Notes: generated by a model not told the origin, from the sequence alone. A stretch of 64,000 bases of DNA from Mechercharimyces sp. CAU 1602 (GCF_024753565.1 NZ_JANTPT010000002.1:124001-188000); one strand, 5' to 3'. Counted from the stretch's first letter, positions 36,084 through 44,919 are shown. Made by a program: numbers and translations.

Positions 36084-36207
36084 TCCAGATCACTCCTTAG
36101 CTCATTTAGCTTTCTTTATCCCCACTGTTGCCCGTTTTTATTCCTTTTATACTCCTTTTTGTCTCTATCATTATCTACTATACAACGTTGGTTAGTAAAA
36201 ATCCCCC

Positions 36208-36951
36208 TTACCGTGCAAATGTAACTGACTCCATCTTCTTCGGATCACACGCTGCTATAGTCTGAGCACAAGCGTGCAATGTAGCTCCCGTGGTATACAC
36301 ATCATCTACAATCACAATTCGTTTCTGTTTTAACTTATCTTGCACTCGTCCAGAGTATAACGAATAAAGATGTCCCGATCCTTGTAAGCGCGCATAACGG
36401 GAACGTGAACTTTGTACCTGTTCTGAGTGTAAACGCCGTAAAGTGGAAACCATAGGCACACGTAAGCGCCGCGCTATCACCTGAGCTAACAGCTCTGCTT
36501 GGTTATAGCCACGCATTTCCCACCTTGCCGGGGATAGTGGAACATAGGTAATCAGGTCTATGAGCTTCTGATGCTCCCACAAGAGCTCTGCCATCATTTC
36601 GCCCAAAGGTGTTGCCCACTCTCTTTTTCCTTGAAACTTATACATACGTATGATGTGCTTCGCCCATCCTTGATACTGCGTTACACTTCGGTTTCGCACA
36701 AATGTGCGATTTTTGCTACGGCGTTTACACTCCCCACATATTTCCCCATGCCCCATTGCACGACCACAGCGCCAGCAGGATGGGGGCGTGATCCTCTTCA
36801 TTCGTCCTTGACAGCGTCGACACACTTGCTCCCATACCGACGAAAAGCGATGTCCAGCCACTATCGCTGGACAGAACCAACACGTCCTTCCTCGATAAAA
36901 GACTGATTCCCACTTCAACGGTTCCACGCTCCCTCTACTTTTCGCTGTCAT
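36208..36951 (-). CDS. comFC: Competence-associated phosphoribosyltransferase ComFC
   Basis: A 247-residue protein with an N-terminal Cys-rich zinc module (CWFC, CRRC, CWRC, CGEC within the first 75 residues). A C-terminal type I PRTase domain carries the PRPP loop IVIVDDVYTTGAT and the PLSPARWEMRGYNQAELLA segment. ComFC/GntX proteins assist uptake of transforming DNA in competent bacteria. The first base of its ATG is the last base of the comFA stop (TAATG), so they are translationally coupled. Unlike its ComFA neighbour, the key motifs here are intact. Confidence 0.93.
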   Translation of the reverse strand: MTAKSRGSVEPLKWESVFYRGRTCWFCPAIVAGHRFSSVWEQVCRRCQGRMKRITPPSCWRCGRAMGHGEICGECKRRSKNRTFVRNRSVTQYQGWAKHIIRMYKFQGKREWATPLGEMMAELLWEHQKLIDLITYVPLSPARWEMRGYNQAELLAQVIARRLRVPMVSTLRRLHSEQVQSSRSRYARLQGSGHLYSLYSGRVQDKLKQKRIVIVDDVYTTGATLHACAQTIAACDPKKMESVTFAR

Positions 36952-38633
36952 TATAAAGAAGAGATGACACCTCTTTTCTGAGCAAGTCGATTAAGTGAGT
37001 TGATCGTATTCCTCGCTCTTCTTACCTGCCAACTATGTTCTGCCACGATAAAACACACCTCACCCTGCCGGTAGCTAGATGAATGCCCCACATGTTCGGC
37101 TGCATGTACCAATGTGCACCAATCATATTGTGGATCATCTGCGCCTACGACTAATACATGTACTTTTGGCAAGGTGATTGCTCGTCCCAACAGCCGGGTC
37201 GTCAATAAAATGCGTCTTTTCCCCTCCCTAAAGTGTTCCACCTCAATATCTTCTTCTAAATGGGAGGTTACAACAATCCCAAGTTCATCTTCATTCACAT
37301 CCATCCTTCGCATCATCCACTTTCGTAAATTATAGGCTGCGCTTATTCGCGGAACCAATATAAGCGCTTGTCCCTCTGTAGCTCGCACTCTCTCTAAAAA
37401 GCGGCTGATACCCGCTACCTTCCTTCCCGCTCGCATGTGCTCCCACAACCCATGCTTTCGAGATATGCGCGGAACCGCTAGGGGGTGCTGATGGTGACGA
37501 ACTGGAATAATAAGAGAAGCCATTTTCCCTTGCTGAACACGAGCTTGCCAGTATGGTGCAGGGGTGAGCGACAAGATCACTTGCTTTCCTCCGGGGCGTG
37601 TTACCCTATCCATCTTTCTTTCCCTTAAAGCAACCTCTTCTAGCCCCACGCTCTCTCTTTCGTCCATAATAACAAGGGTAAAAAACTGACAAAACCGAAG
37701 CAGTTGTGCCACTGTAGCAACCATGATCTCCCCCTGCTCCCACACTTGAGACCTTTCACCTACCAAATGAACAACCCTGGTCTGGGGAAAATACTGAGCC
37801 AGCTCAGCAGCAATCCCCTCTACATTCCCTCTGTAGGAGGATAGCCACAGTACTCGACCTCCGCTACCCACTACCTCTCTCATTGCAGGTGCCAATAACT
37901 TAATATTGTGGTTCCCTGCAACTGTCCACACCAACAACTTAGTTTGGGTTGCTGCTATAAATTGTCTGCACTGCTCTGCTCCTGCACGCTCCACACTTCC
38001 CCACTGGGACTGCCCAACCTCAATCCATACTTTATTTGCTGGTTGCCCGCTCTCCCACCGTTCCTCCACTTTTCCCGTCGGAAAACGGAGCAGCAACTGA
38101 CAAGAAATGGATTTTCCCATATGTAAGCAAGCACGACACATCAGGCAATCCTTTTTGCAAGAAGCACAATACACTTGCTGCAACTCTTTTCCATCGTGAA
38201 AGCAGCGGTTACACATTCCTCTAACCTGGCTGTATAACGTTATCGCAGGCAAAACCTCGACCTTCCCAGCACAATATAATGCCTGCACTACCTTTCTCAT
38301 CTGTTTTTGTTCCTCGGTACATTGATAATAGGTGAGCAAAGAAGAAAGTTCATGCCACAGCAGCGATCGCCCTTGTGCCCGTTGCCACAACCGCAAGGCC
38401 GATGGCCGCCAAACATCCCATATTGAAGAGTGGGTAAAAGACTGAGCAGAAATAAAATCTACGCTTGTCGTTAGGTGTGACTCACTCACCAAAGCTTGTC
38501 CAAAAGAAGCATATGTACGAACATCCCTTATCTCTATCTGATGTTCCTCCCAATATGCATAATCTAGTTCCATAGCTAGTGAAAAATAGGAGCTCCCTCT
38601 TTTTTTCTGCAATCGATATACTGCCACCTTCAT
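36951..38633 (-). CDS. comFA: ComFA-like helicase homolog with all ATPase motifs degenerate
   Basis: In B. subtilis ComFA is the DEAD-box ATPase that helps pull single-stranded DNA into the cell. This 560-residue protein aligns with it from an extended N-terminus, through a Cys cluster (CNRC, CASC, CLMCRAC, residues 141-170), to the C-terminal helicase lobe. Every catalytic motif is changed. Walker A GAGKTE reads AGNHNIK (about 239-245), DEVD reads DERE (324-327), SAT reads SLT, and the arginine-finger GRTGR reads EHVGH. The frame is uninterrupted. ATG at 38633 has AAAGGAG at 8 nt, just after a large hairpin. It is probably a non-hydrolysing structural descendant; DNA binding through the zinc module may remain. 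Confidence 0.8.
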   Translation of the reverse strand: MKVAVYRLQKKRGSSYFSLAMELDYAYWEEHQIEIRDVRTYASFGQALVSESHLTTSVDFISAQSFTHSSIWDVWRPSALRLWQRAQGRSLLWHELSSLLTYYQCTEEQKQMRKVVQALYCAGKVEVLPAITLYSQVRGMCNRCFHDGKELQQVYCASCKKDCLMCRACLHMGKSISCQLLLRFPTGKVEERWESGQPANKVWIEVGQSQWGSVERAGAEQCRQFIAATQTKLLVWTVAGNHNIKLLAPAMREVVGSGGRVLWLSSYRGNVEGIAAELAQYFPQTRVVHLVGERSQVWEQGEIMVATVAQLLRFCQFFTLVIMDERESVGLEEVALRERKMDRVTRPGGKQVILSLTPAPYWQARVQQGKMASLIIPVRHHQHPLAVPRISRKHGLWEHMRAGRKVAGISRFLERVRATEGQALILVPRISAAYNLRKWMMRRMDVNEDELGIVVTSHLEEDIEVEHFREGKRRILLTTRLLGRAITLPKVHVLVVGADDPQYDWCTLVHAAEHVGHSSSYRQGEVCFIVAEHSWQVRRARNTINSLNRLAQKRGVISSL

Positions 38634-38649
38634 CGTCTCAGCTCCTTTA

Positions 38650-38703
38650 CGGGCAGTCACTTCTCTCTCCCATGTGCATACAGTTGAGAGAAATGACTGC
38701 CCG
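38650..38703. repeat. 54-nt hairpin between the GT-A-like gene and comFA
   Basis: CGGGCAGTCA plus TTCTCTC pair with GAGAGAA plus TGACTGCCCG around one C/A mismatch (17 bp; 18-nt loop). Its base lies one nucleotide from the comFA AAAGGAG ribosome site, and neither strand has a U-tract. This favours a regulatory or processing element over a terminator. Confidence 0.75.
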
Positions 38704-38712
38704 AACTTTCCA

Positions 38713-39135
38713 TCACTGCGCAAACAGGCGTGGGGGATCTTTTCCTTCGTTAGAGATACGTAAATCTAAAACCAACGTTCGCTTCTCTTCTTTCCACACG
38801 CGCTGACACTCTTCTTCTATCTCTTTTATCAGCGACTTTTCTACCAGTTTATACGTAAGTGAAGAATGTTTTAGATCTAATCTTCTGATAATATCTAGGG
38901 TATCGTCTGTTGAGGGATAGTGAACACAGGTTACCCCACATGACCTTCCCTGGAGACGATTCATTGTATAAAAAGAGCGTATCATCCACTCAACAGAATG
39001 TTGGCTATTTTCTGTTATCAATACCAGATGATCCGCCTCTGGCTGTTCCACTTGAAACCAACAAAGTCGAGAAAGAGTAAGCAGTAGCTCAAACAACCCA
39101 TACATTGCCAAAAGTGACAATACCCACTGCTCCAT
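38713..39135 (-). CDS. Small membrane-anchored GT-A-like hypothetical protein
   Basis: A 140-residue protein with one N-terminal membrane helix (VLSLLAMYGLFELLLTLSRL), then a cytoplasmic domain. HLVLITENSQHSVEWMIRSF, followed by VHYPSTDDTLDIIRRL, is reminiscent of the start of a family 2 glycosyltransferase (S-x-E-w-x-x-R...DDGSTDDTLxIL). It is too short to hold a full GT-A catalytic domain and lacks a DxD, so it is not an enzyme of that type. The ribosome site is GGAGGGG. It is upstream of comFA. Function unknown. Confidence 0.65.
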   Translation of the reverse strand: MEQWVLSLLAMYGLFELLLTLSRLCWFQVEQPEADHLVLITENSQHSVEWMIRSFYTMNRLQGRSCGVTCVHYPSTDDTLDIIRRLDLKHSSLTYKLVEKSLIKEIEEECQRVWKEEKRTLVLDLRISNEGKDPPRLFAQ

Positions 39136-39203
39136 TCATCCCCCCTCCTTTTCCCCAGTATATGCGCCTTCAGGGAATGGAGTTCATCGCTACGATTGAA
39201 ACA

Positions 39204-39239
39204 AAATACCCGGTTTCCTTATAGGAGAACCGGGTATTT
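39204..39239 (-). terminator. Terminator after metK
   Basis: AAATACCCGGTT pairs with AACCGGGTATTT and is followed by TTTTG on the minus strand; the apex is partly unpaired. It lies 7 nt past the metK stop. Confidence 0.9.
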
Positions 39240-39245
39240 ACTGTT

Positions 39246-40448
39246 TTAAGCTCCCCTCGCCGCTTGACGAAGGATATCGGCTTTATTTGTTTGCTCCCAT
39301 GGCAATTCGATGTCCGTACGACCGAAGTGCCCATAGGCGGCTGTCTGCTTATAAAGTGGGCGTTTAAGATCAAGGTCACGAATAATTGCTGCTGGGCGTA
39401 AATCGAAATTATCTCGTACCAATTGCACCAGTTCATGCTCAGCTAAATTGCTTGTACCAAAGGCCTCGACACGGATGGAGACAGGGTGAGCCACCCCAAT
39501 CGCATATGCTAATTGTACTTCACACTGTTCAGCTAAACCAGCTGCAACAATATTTTTAGCTACATAACGGGCTGCATAAGCGGCTGAGCGATCCACTTTT
39601 GTCGGATCCTTACCGGAAAATGCTCCTCCACCGTGACGAGCATAACCTCCATAAGTGTCGACAATAATTTTGCGACCGGTCAAACCGGCATCTCCCATCG
39701 GTCCACCAATCACAAAGCGTCCTGTTGGATTGATAAAATACTTTGTTTCACTATCTAACATATCATCTGCAACAACAGGCATAATCACTTCTTTCATAAT
39801 ATCAGCCTGTACTTGTTCCAATGTGATCTCTTCAGCATGCTGAGTGGAGATCACAATCGCATCGACACGCACAGGACGATCCCCATCATACTCAATTGTA
39901 ACCTGAGTCTTACCGTCTGGACGTAAATACGGTAAGGTACCATTGACGCGCACTTCATGTAGTCGTCGGGATAAGCGATGGGATAGCGAAATCGGCAATG
40001 GCATCAATTCAGGGGTTTCTGTACAAGCATACCCAAACATAATCCCTTGATCTCCTGCTCCAATCGCTTCCAATTCCTGTTCAGAATACGATCCTTCCCG
40101 CTTTTCCAAAGCCTCGTCCACACCCGCTGCAATGTCGGATGATTGCTCATCGATTGAGGTTAATACCGCACAAGTAGCTGCATCAAAGCCATATTTCGCT
40201 CTGGTATACCCTATATCTTGAATCGTCTCACGAACGATTTTTGGAATATCGACATAGCAATTGGTTGAGATTTCACCTGTTACCAGCACCAGTCCGGTCG
40301 TTACAGTTGTTTCACATGCCACGCGCCCATTCGGATCTTGCTCAAGAATAGCATCAAGAATGGCATCGGAAACTTGGTCACACACTTTATCTGGGTGACC
40401 TGCAGTAACTGACTCTGATGTGAAGAGGTGGCGTTGTTCGGATGACAT
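39246..40448 (-). CDS. metK: S-adenosylmethionine synthetase
   Basis: Makes S-adenosylmethionine from methionine and ATP. The 400-residue protein has [19 protein letters not shown] (N-terminal nucleotide/methionine loop), [12 protein letters not shown], the ATP-binding [21 protein letters not shown] and [23 protein letters not shown] at 40448 has GGAGG at 7 nt. Bacillus metK normally follows an S-box (SAM-I) riboswitch. None is visible in the 172-nt leader, which instead has a promoter and a terminator-like hairpin. Confidence 0.98.
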   Translation of the reverse strand: MSSEQRHLFTSESVTAGHPDKVCDQVSDAILDAILEQDPNGRVACETTVTTGLVLVTGEISTNCYVDIPKIVRETIQDIGYTRAKYGFDAATCAVLTSIDEQSSDIAAGVDEALEKREGSYSEQELEAIGAGDQGIMFGYACTETPELMPLPISLSHRLSRRLHEVRVNGTLPYLRPDGKTQVTIEYDGDRPVRVDAIVISTQHAEEITLEQVQADIMKEVIMPVVADDMLDSETKYFINPTGRFVIGGPMGDAGLTGRKIIVDTYGGYARHGGGAFSGKDPTKVDRSAAYAARYVAKNIVAAGLAEQCEVQLAYAIGVAHPVSIRVEAFGTSNLAEHELVQLVRDNFDLRPAAIIRDLDLKRPLYKQTAAYGHFGRTDIELPWEQTNKADILRQAARGA

Positions 40449-40475
40449 AGCGACTCCTCCTTCTCCTAAACAAAC

Positions 40476-40503
40476 AAAAAATATCACGTGCGGCACTCGC
40501 ACG
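40476..40503 (-). terminator. Terminator-like hairpin in the metK leader
   Basis: On the minus strand CGTGCG-AGTGC-CGCACG is followed after 5 nt by TTTTTT. It lies between the metK promoter and start, so it would act as an attenuator, or it could end transcripts from the protease gene. Confidence 0.5.
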
Positions 40504-40533
40504 ACGGCTATCAAATCATAGTCGATAGTGAAT

Positions 40534-40562
40534 AGAATACCTTAATCACACTTAGATTGCAA
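40534..40562 (-). promoter_or_regulatory. Likely sigma-A promoter of metK
   Basis: TTGCAA, a 17-nt spacer, then TATTCT on the minus strand. This matches 4 of 6 consensus bases in each hexamer at ideal spacing. Confidence 0.45.
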
Positions 40563-40620
40563 CGAAACGAATGTCGTTTATTCAAAGCAACACTACGCGT
40601 TACACATCCAACTCTCTTTA

Positions 40621-42915
40621 CTAACGCCAGCCCATCCGCAGACGGTAATTTCGTCCACTCTGATCATCGGGCGGTCGCACACGAATGTAGTATTTCCCAG
40701 GAGAAAGCGCTGGCTTTAACTTCTCTCTTTTTTCCCCTTTCCATTTCCACTGCATGACTGTATCCAAACGTTGATCATATATGATGACGGATAAGGGGGC
40801 CTTCTCTCCATCCGTTTTAAAATAGATCGTACTCAGTTCTTGCCTGTCCGAAACCTCAAACTCGTACCAGTCAACATCAAAGGGGTAATCAACTGCACCC
40901 ACTACTTCTTCATTAGCTTTAAGTGGTGCTGCTTGCTTTGAATGATTATTAGGTTCATACTCATCCTCTAATATAGGTTCATACTCAAGAAGAAGCTGGT
41001 ATGTACCTGCTACTTGGTTTGCACCATAATCACTAATACGTAGATGTAGTGTTCCATCGACCTCTTTAAACTGATAAGTTTCATCCCTACCATAGGAGGC
41101 CTCATCCACCTTGATCCCTTTCGCTCCTCCTTCGCGCTGGACATAGAGCACTGGATCTGCACGTGGTGTAAATACATTGGCATGTATGGTGAGCTTTCCC
41201 GTCCGAGGGATTTCCACTTGGTACCAATCAACATCTTGGTTTTTATGGAAAGATCCTTTGATCACAGTATATGCGTCCACTACTTCTACCTGATACGCAT
41301 TCCATTGATAATCGTTATTTTCATACTGGTCGGGCATCGGTTGAAAGCTATTGCTAAAAGTATAGGGTGTTTGACGATCTCCCTTTTCCAACGAAGAAAT
41401 CTTCACCTGCACCGAACCTCTAGGAACCGTCACGTAGATCGTCCGCTTTGATTCGACACGATACGATTTCTCCTCACTGTCACCTATTTTAACGGTGACG
41501 CGGGAAAGTGCTGGACTAATATGGTCCATTGACAGTTTCAACGTACCTTCATTAGGCACATCGATACGGAAGCCATCCACATCTTCTTCCCCCGCTAAAA
41601 CAGCTGTTACTTGCTGATCCAGCGATAATGGCATTACCGTATCTTCCGTATTATTAGGTTCAAAAATATCTTCTACTAATGTTTTGGTCAATGCATCACG
41701 AATATTGAAAATTCCAAATCCATCCGCCTCGTTCCAACGTTCTTCCATCGGAGTGGCTGTTTGCCGAATTAAGTTTCTAACCTGCTCCGGGGACCAATCA
41801 GGGTACATTTTCAAAATGAGTGCAGCACCTGCCGCTACTTGAGGGGCAGCAAATGAGGTTCCTGAATCGTAGACATAGCCGCCCTCCAATTTGGTAGAAC
41901 GAATGGATTCTCCTGGTGCTACAACATCAATACCAGGACCATAGTTGGATGTGATTTCATGCTTTCCTTGTTCATTAACTGATCCCACACCTAGTACGGT
42001 TGGAAGGGCAGCCGGATAGTAAAGAGGATAGCTATATAAAATATTGCCCTCTTCATCATGCATTGCATTCCCTGCTGCTCCTACTACGACCACACCTGCC
42101 TTTTCAGCAGCCTGACACGCATCTGCAATCGTATCAGAATATGTCCAACTCCCCTGTGACAACACAATCACATCTGCTCGTCTCTCTATCGCCTTCCGTA
42201 TTCCTTCAGCTGTATGAAATACATCTCCATCTTTTCCATCGTCCATCACCTTGATCGGCATAATATGAAACGTGTCCTTATACGGATCCTGCTTGGCGGT
42301 CCCGCGCCAAACAGAGGCAAGGACACCCGCTACTTGTGTCCCGTGCCCCATTCGATCCTGAGTTGATTCCCCGGTAGACTTAATATTGACTCCCGGAACG
42401 AGATACGGCTTTAAAAACGAATGACTTAAATCAACCCCCGTATCAACCACCGCCACTGTAATCTCTTGTTTATAACGAGCATCGTGCGGAAGATACTCGA
42501 ATGCATGTTCAGCACCGATCCGTGGGAGAAAATTGGTCTTCGAGCGTGGATCAGGAACTCGTTGCCCACGCTCCTCTACCTTATATTTGTGATTGGGCTC
42601 GAGAAAGAGTACATTGCGGTGAGCAGACCACCGCTTCACCCAACCCTCTTCCTCTACCTTATTATCTAGCCGCACCAATAAAGTTTGGGTACTCCCATCT
42701 GCGGGTTGTTGATTCATTACCTCTACCGTTTCCAAAAATTCAGGATCCACCCTCCCTTTCCATTTAATCACCCACTGCTTTTCTTCATACGATTTTAACG
42801 GGACTGATGGATTATAATCTTGATCTGTCTTTCCTTCCGGCGAGACAATCATCCCCAAGACAGCCATAAATGAAATCAGAAAAAAGGCCAACCAACGATT
42901 ATTTAATAGCTTCAT
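40621..42915 (-). CDS. Exported subtilisin-family serine protease with C-terminal PPC-like domains
   Basis: A 764-residue S8 peptidase. It has an N-terminal membrane signal (WLAFFLISFMAVLGMIV) and an inhibitor-like propeptide to about residue 125. The catalytic domain has Asp158 (VAVVDTGVD), His191 (GHGTQVAG), oxyanion Asn283 and Ser354 (SGTSFAAP). Three PPC-like beta domains follow, marked by VDGFRIDV, DVDWYQVEI and DVDWYEFEV, each after an EPNN or YENN box. It is probably a surface or secreted protease. ATG at 42915 is only about 19 nt past a perfect TATAAT, so the mRNA is nearly leaderless and has no clear ribosome site. Transcribed divergently from the LCP gene. Confidence 0.9.
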   Translation of the reverse strand: MKLLNNRWLAFFLISFMAVLGMIVSPEGKTDQDYNPSVPLKSYEEKQWVIKWKGRVDPEFLETVEVMNQQPADGSTQTLLVRLDNKVEEEGWVKRWSAHRNVLFLEPNHKYKVEERGQRVPDPRSKTNFLPRIGAEHAFEYLPHDARYKQEITVAVVDTGVDLSHSFLKPYLVPGVNIKSTGESTQDRMGHGTQVAGVLASVWRGTAKQDPYKDTFHIMPIKVMDDGKDGDVFHTAEGIRKAIERRADVIVLSQGSWTYSDTIADACQAAEKAGVVVVGAAGNAMHDEEGNILYSYPLYYPAALPTVLGVGSVNEQGKHEITSNYGPGIDVVAPGESIRSTKLEGGYVYDSGTSFAAPQVAAGAALILKMYPDWSPEQVRNLIRQTATPMEERWNEADGFGIFNIRDALTKTLVEDIFEPNNTEDTVMPLSLDQQVTAVLAGEEDVDGFRIDVPNEGTLKLSMDHISPALSRVTVKIGDSEEKSYRVESKRTIYVTVPRGSVQVKISSLEKGDRQTPYTFSNSFQPMPDQYENNDYQWNAYQVEVVDAYTVIKGSFHKNQDVDWYQVEIPRTGKLTIHANVFTPRADPVLYVQREGGAKGIKVDEASYGRDETYQFKEVDGTLHLRISDYGANQVAGTYQLLLEYEPILEDEYEPNNHSKQAAPLKANEEVVGAVDYPFDVDWYEFEVSDRQELSTIYFKTDGEKAPLSVIIYDQRLDTVMQWKWKGEKREKLKPALSPGKYYIRVRPPDDQSGRNYRLRMGWR

Positions 42916-42934
42916 ACCACAATTATACCCACGC

Positions 42935-42963
42935 ATTATACTGAATACAACGACCTTGTACAA
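42935..42963 (-). promoter_or_regulatory. Promoter of the subtilase gene
   Basis: TTGTAC, a 17-nt spacer, then TATAAT on the minus strand. The -35 is one half of the palindrome CTTGTACAAG (42955-42964), shared with the divergent promoter. Confidence 0.6.
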
Positions 42964-42984
42964 GCTGTCAGAAAATGATACTAT
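42956..42984 (+). promoter_or_regulatory. Promoter of the first LCP gene
   Basis: TTGTAC (42956-42961), a 17-nt spacer, then TACTAT (42979-42984). It shares its -35 with the subtilase promoter on the opposite strand, so the two polymerases would exclude each other. Confidence 0.55.
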
Positions 42985-43047
42985 GGTGAAAGGGAAATTC
43001 GTCGAAATTGATTGTCGAAAAATAGGATCGAGTTAGGGGATTCATCT

Positions 43048-44157
43048 ATGGATAAAATCGATCAATCTCGTATTGATAGAGTAAAAAAGAAAAAACGAAA
43101 AAAAAGAATTATACGTATCGTTGCTGTTATTTCCTTGGTGCTCATCATAGGTGCTACCTATTATGGCATCACCTTAGCCAATGCGGTAAACAAGAGCTTT
43201 GTGCCGCTTGAGCGCGATACGTCCGATCATAAAGAAGAAGCAAAAGAAATGAAAGAACCCTTTAGCATCTTGCTTATCGGTGCCGATGTAAAAAGCATGG
43301 AGAAGAGTTGGCGCCCTGACGTCCTCATGCTGATCACCGTTAATCCGGAAAAGAAAACAATGAAAACACTTAGTATCCCACGCGATACACTGGTGGATAT
43401 CGCCAATACCAATGGCAAAGATAAAATTAATCACGCTGCCGTATATGGCACGCAAAATAATGTAGATCCGATTCAAAACACCATTGAAACCGTAGAAAAT
43501 TACTTTAACGTACCTATCTATTACTACTCCTTTATCAACTTCCAGGGATTTGTCGATGTTGTTGATAAGCTTGGAGGGGTCGAAGTTAACCCATCATTCT
43601 CCTTCAGTATTAAGCAGTTCGGTAAATATCACACCTATACTGAGGGTGTTCCTACACAACTAAATGGGGAAGAAGCCCTTGCCTATGTACGTATGCGCAA
43701 ACAAGACCCTGATGGAGATGCGGGAAGAAACAGACGACAACAAGAAGTCTTAGACCAACTAGTAGACAAACTAACCTCGTTTGAAAGTGTTACTAAAGCT
43801 GATGATATCATAAGTTCTATAGGGAATAATTTCCAAAGAGATATCGCAATAAAAGATATCCCTAAACTAAAGGAGATATATAGCTCAATTCCCGACACTC
43901 AGAAAGAAACCTTAGAATTAAAAGGGAAAAATCAAAAACTAAACCTATATGGACAGTACATTTACTACTACATCGTATCAGAGGAAGAGCGACAGCGCGT
44001 CAGCGATAACTTCCGAGATCATCTCAACGAAGAACCGCAAACCGTAGATGGACAACCGAAACCAGAAGAAACAGAACCTGAAATGAACGACCCCAGCGGG
44101 AGCAGTGGTACCAACACCCCCGGCGATACCAACGGAGCCAATACGACATCACCTTAA
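43048..44157 (+). CDS. tagU: LytR-CpsA-Psr family glycopolymer transferase (TagU-like)
   Basis: LCP enzymes attach teichoic acid or capsule chains from a lipid carrier to peptidoglycan. The 369-residue protein has a basic cytoplasmic tail (KKKKRKKR), one membrane helix (IVAVISLVLIIGATYYGITL) and an extracellular LCP domain. The domain has LLIGAD, RPDVLMLITV, LSIPRDTLVDI with its phosphate-binding Arg, NFQGFVDVVDKLGGVEV and AYVRMRKQDPDGDAGRNRRQQEVL. The C-terminus is a Pro/Glu/Gly/Asn tail. ATG at 43048 has AGGGGA at 7 nt. The order tagU-yvyE-tagV is that of B. subtilis lytR-yvyE-yvhJ. Confidence 0.92.
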   Translation: MDKIDQSRIDRVKKKKRKKRIIRIVAVISLVLIIGATYYGITLANAVNKSFVPLERDTSDHKEEAKEMKEPFSILLIGADVKSMEKSWRPDVLMLITVNPEKKTMKTLSIPRDTLVDIANTNGKDKINHAAVYGTQNNVDPIQNTIETVENYFNVPIYYYSFINFQGFVDVVDKLGGVEVNPSFSFSIKQFGKYHTYTEGVPTQLNGEEALAYVRMRKQDPDGDAGRNRRQQEVLDQLVDKLTSFESVTKADDIISSIGNNFQRDIAIKDIPKLKEIYSSIPDTQKETLELKGKNQKLNLYGQYIYYYIVSEEERQRVSDNFRDHLNEEPQTVDGQPKPEETEPEMNDPSGSSGTNTPGDTNGANTTSP

Positions 44158-44210
44158 GGGAAGGTTAACGTTAGCACCCCTCGCAAGCTAAAAACGTAAA
44201 CAAACCAACC

Positions 44211-44237
44211 AGGTCGACTACACCAGTCGACCTCTTT
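44211..44237 (+). terminator. Terminator after tagU
   Basis: A perfect 9-bp stem, AGGTCGACT-acacc-AGTCGACCT, followed by CTTTT. It separates tagU from yvyE. Confidence 0.8.
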
Positions 44238-44259
44238 TACATGAAGGAGAGAACCACAC

Positions 44260-44919
44260 ATGAAATCAGCCCAGTCATACTGGACCGTCAGTGGCTATGC
44301 GGAAACAGAACTCATCATTCAAAAATCTCGTTTTATTGGGTATGCCACTCGAGTGGAAACAGAAGGAGAAGCGCAACTGTTTATTGAAAAGATCAGAAAG
44401 AACCATTGGAGTGCTTCCCATAATTGCTTCGCCTACTACCTAACGAAAGAGGGCGGCGGACCTGAAGCGCAAAAAGCTTCTGACGATGGTGAGCCAGCAG
44501 GAACAGCAGGAAAACCTATCTTAGAAACCATCCATGCCCATCACCTCTGGGATACCGTCATTGTCGTCACGCGCTACTTCGGAGGCGTCAAGTTGGGCTC
44601 TGGTGGATTGGTACGAGCATACGGTCAAACCGCATCAGCAGTAATACAGACAGCTGGTATTAGCCACTTCACACTTCAGCAATGTCTTACTATTACTGTT
44701 TCCTACGAACAGATGGGAAAAATAGAATATGACTTACACCGATCCCCTTTTGAAGTTTCTGCTCCTGCCTTTGCGGCAGCGGTTACATGGAATGTCTGGA
44801 TTCCCTGTGGGAAGGAAAGACCGTTACTTGACCAACTCTCACAACATACCAACGGACAGGCTCACATTACCTGGGGTGAAATTAAATATCGTCCATCTCA
44901 CTCCCCATCTACTGACTAA
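44260..44919 (+). CDS. yvyE: YigZ/IMPACT family protein YvyE
   Basis: The 219-residue protein has the full UPF0029 N-terminal signature: KSRFIGYA, SASHNCFAYYL, SDDGEPAGTAGKPILE and VTRYFGGVKLGSGGLVRAYG. A smaller ferredoxin-like C-terminal domain follows. Eukaryotic IMPACT binds GCN1; the bacterial role is unproven, although a proline-peptidase or translation-factor link has been suggested. ATG at 44260 with GAAGGAGAG upstream. It lies between two LCP genes as in B. subtilis. A 6-bp hairpin overlaps its stop. Confidence 0.93.
   Translation: MKSAQSYWTVSGYAETELIIQKSRFIGYATRVETEGEAQLFIEKIRKNHWSASHNCFAYYLTKEGGGPEAQKASDDGEPAGTAGKPILETIHAHHLWDTVIVVTRYFGGVKLGSGGLVRAYGQTASAVIQTAGISHFTLQQCLTITVSYEQMGKIEYDLHRSPFEVSAPAFAAAVTWNVWIPCGKERPLLDQLSQHTNGQAHITWGEIKYRPSHSPSTD

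Noticed and set aside
40449-40620. S-box (SAM-I) riboswitch expected before metK
   Set aside because: I could not find the core motifs on the minus strand; only a simple hairpin is present.
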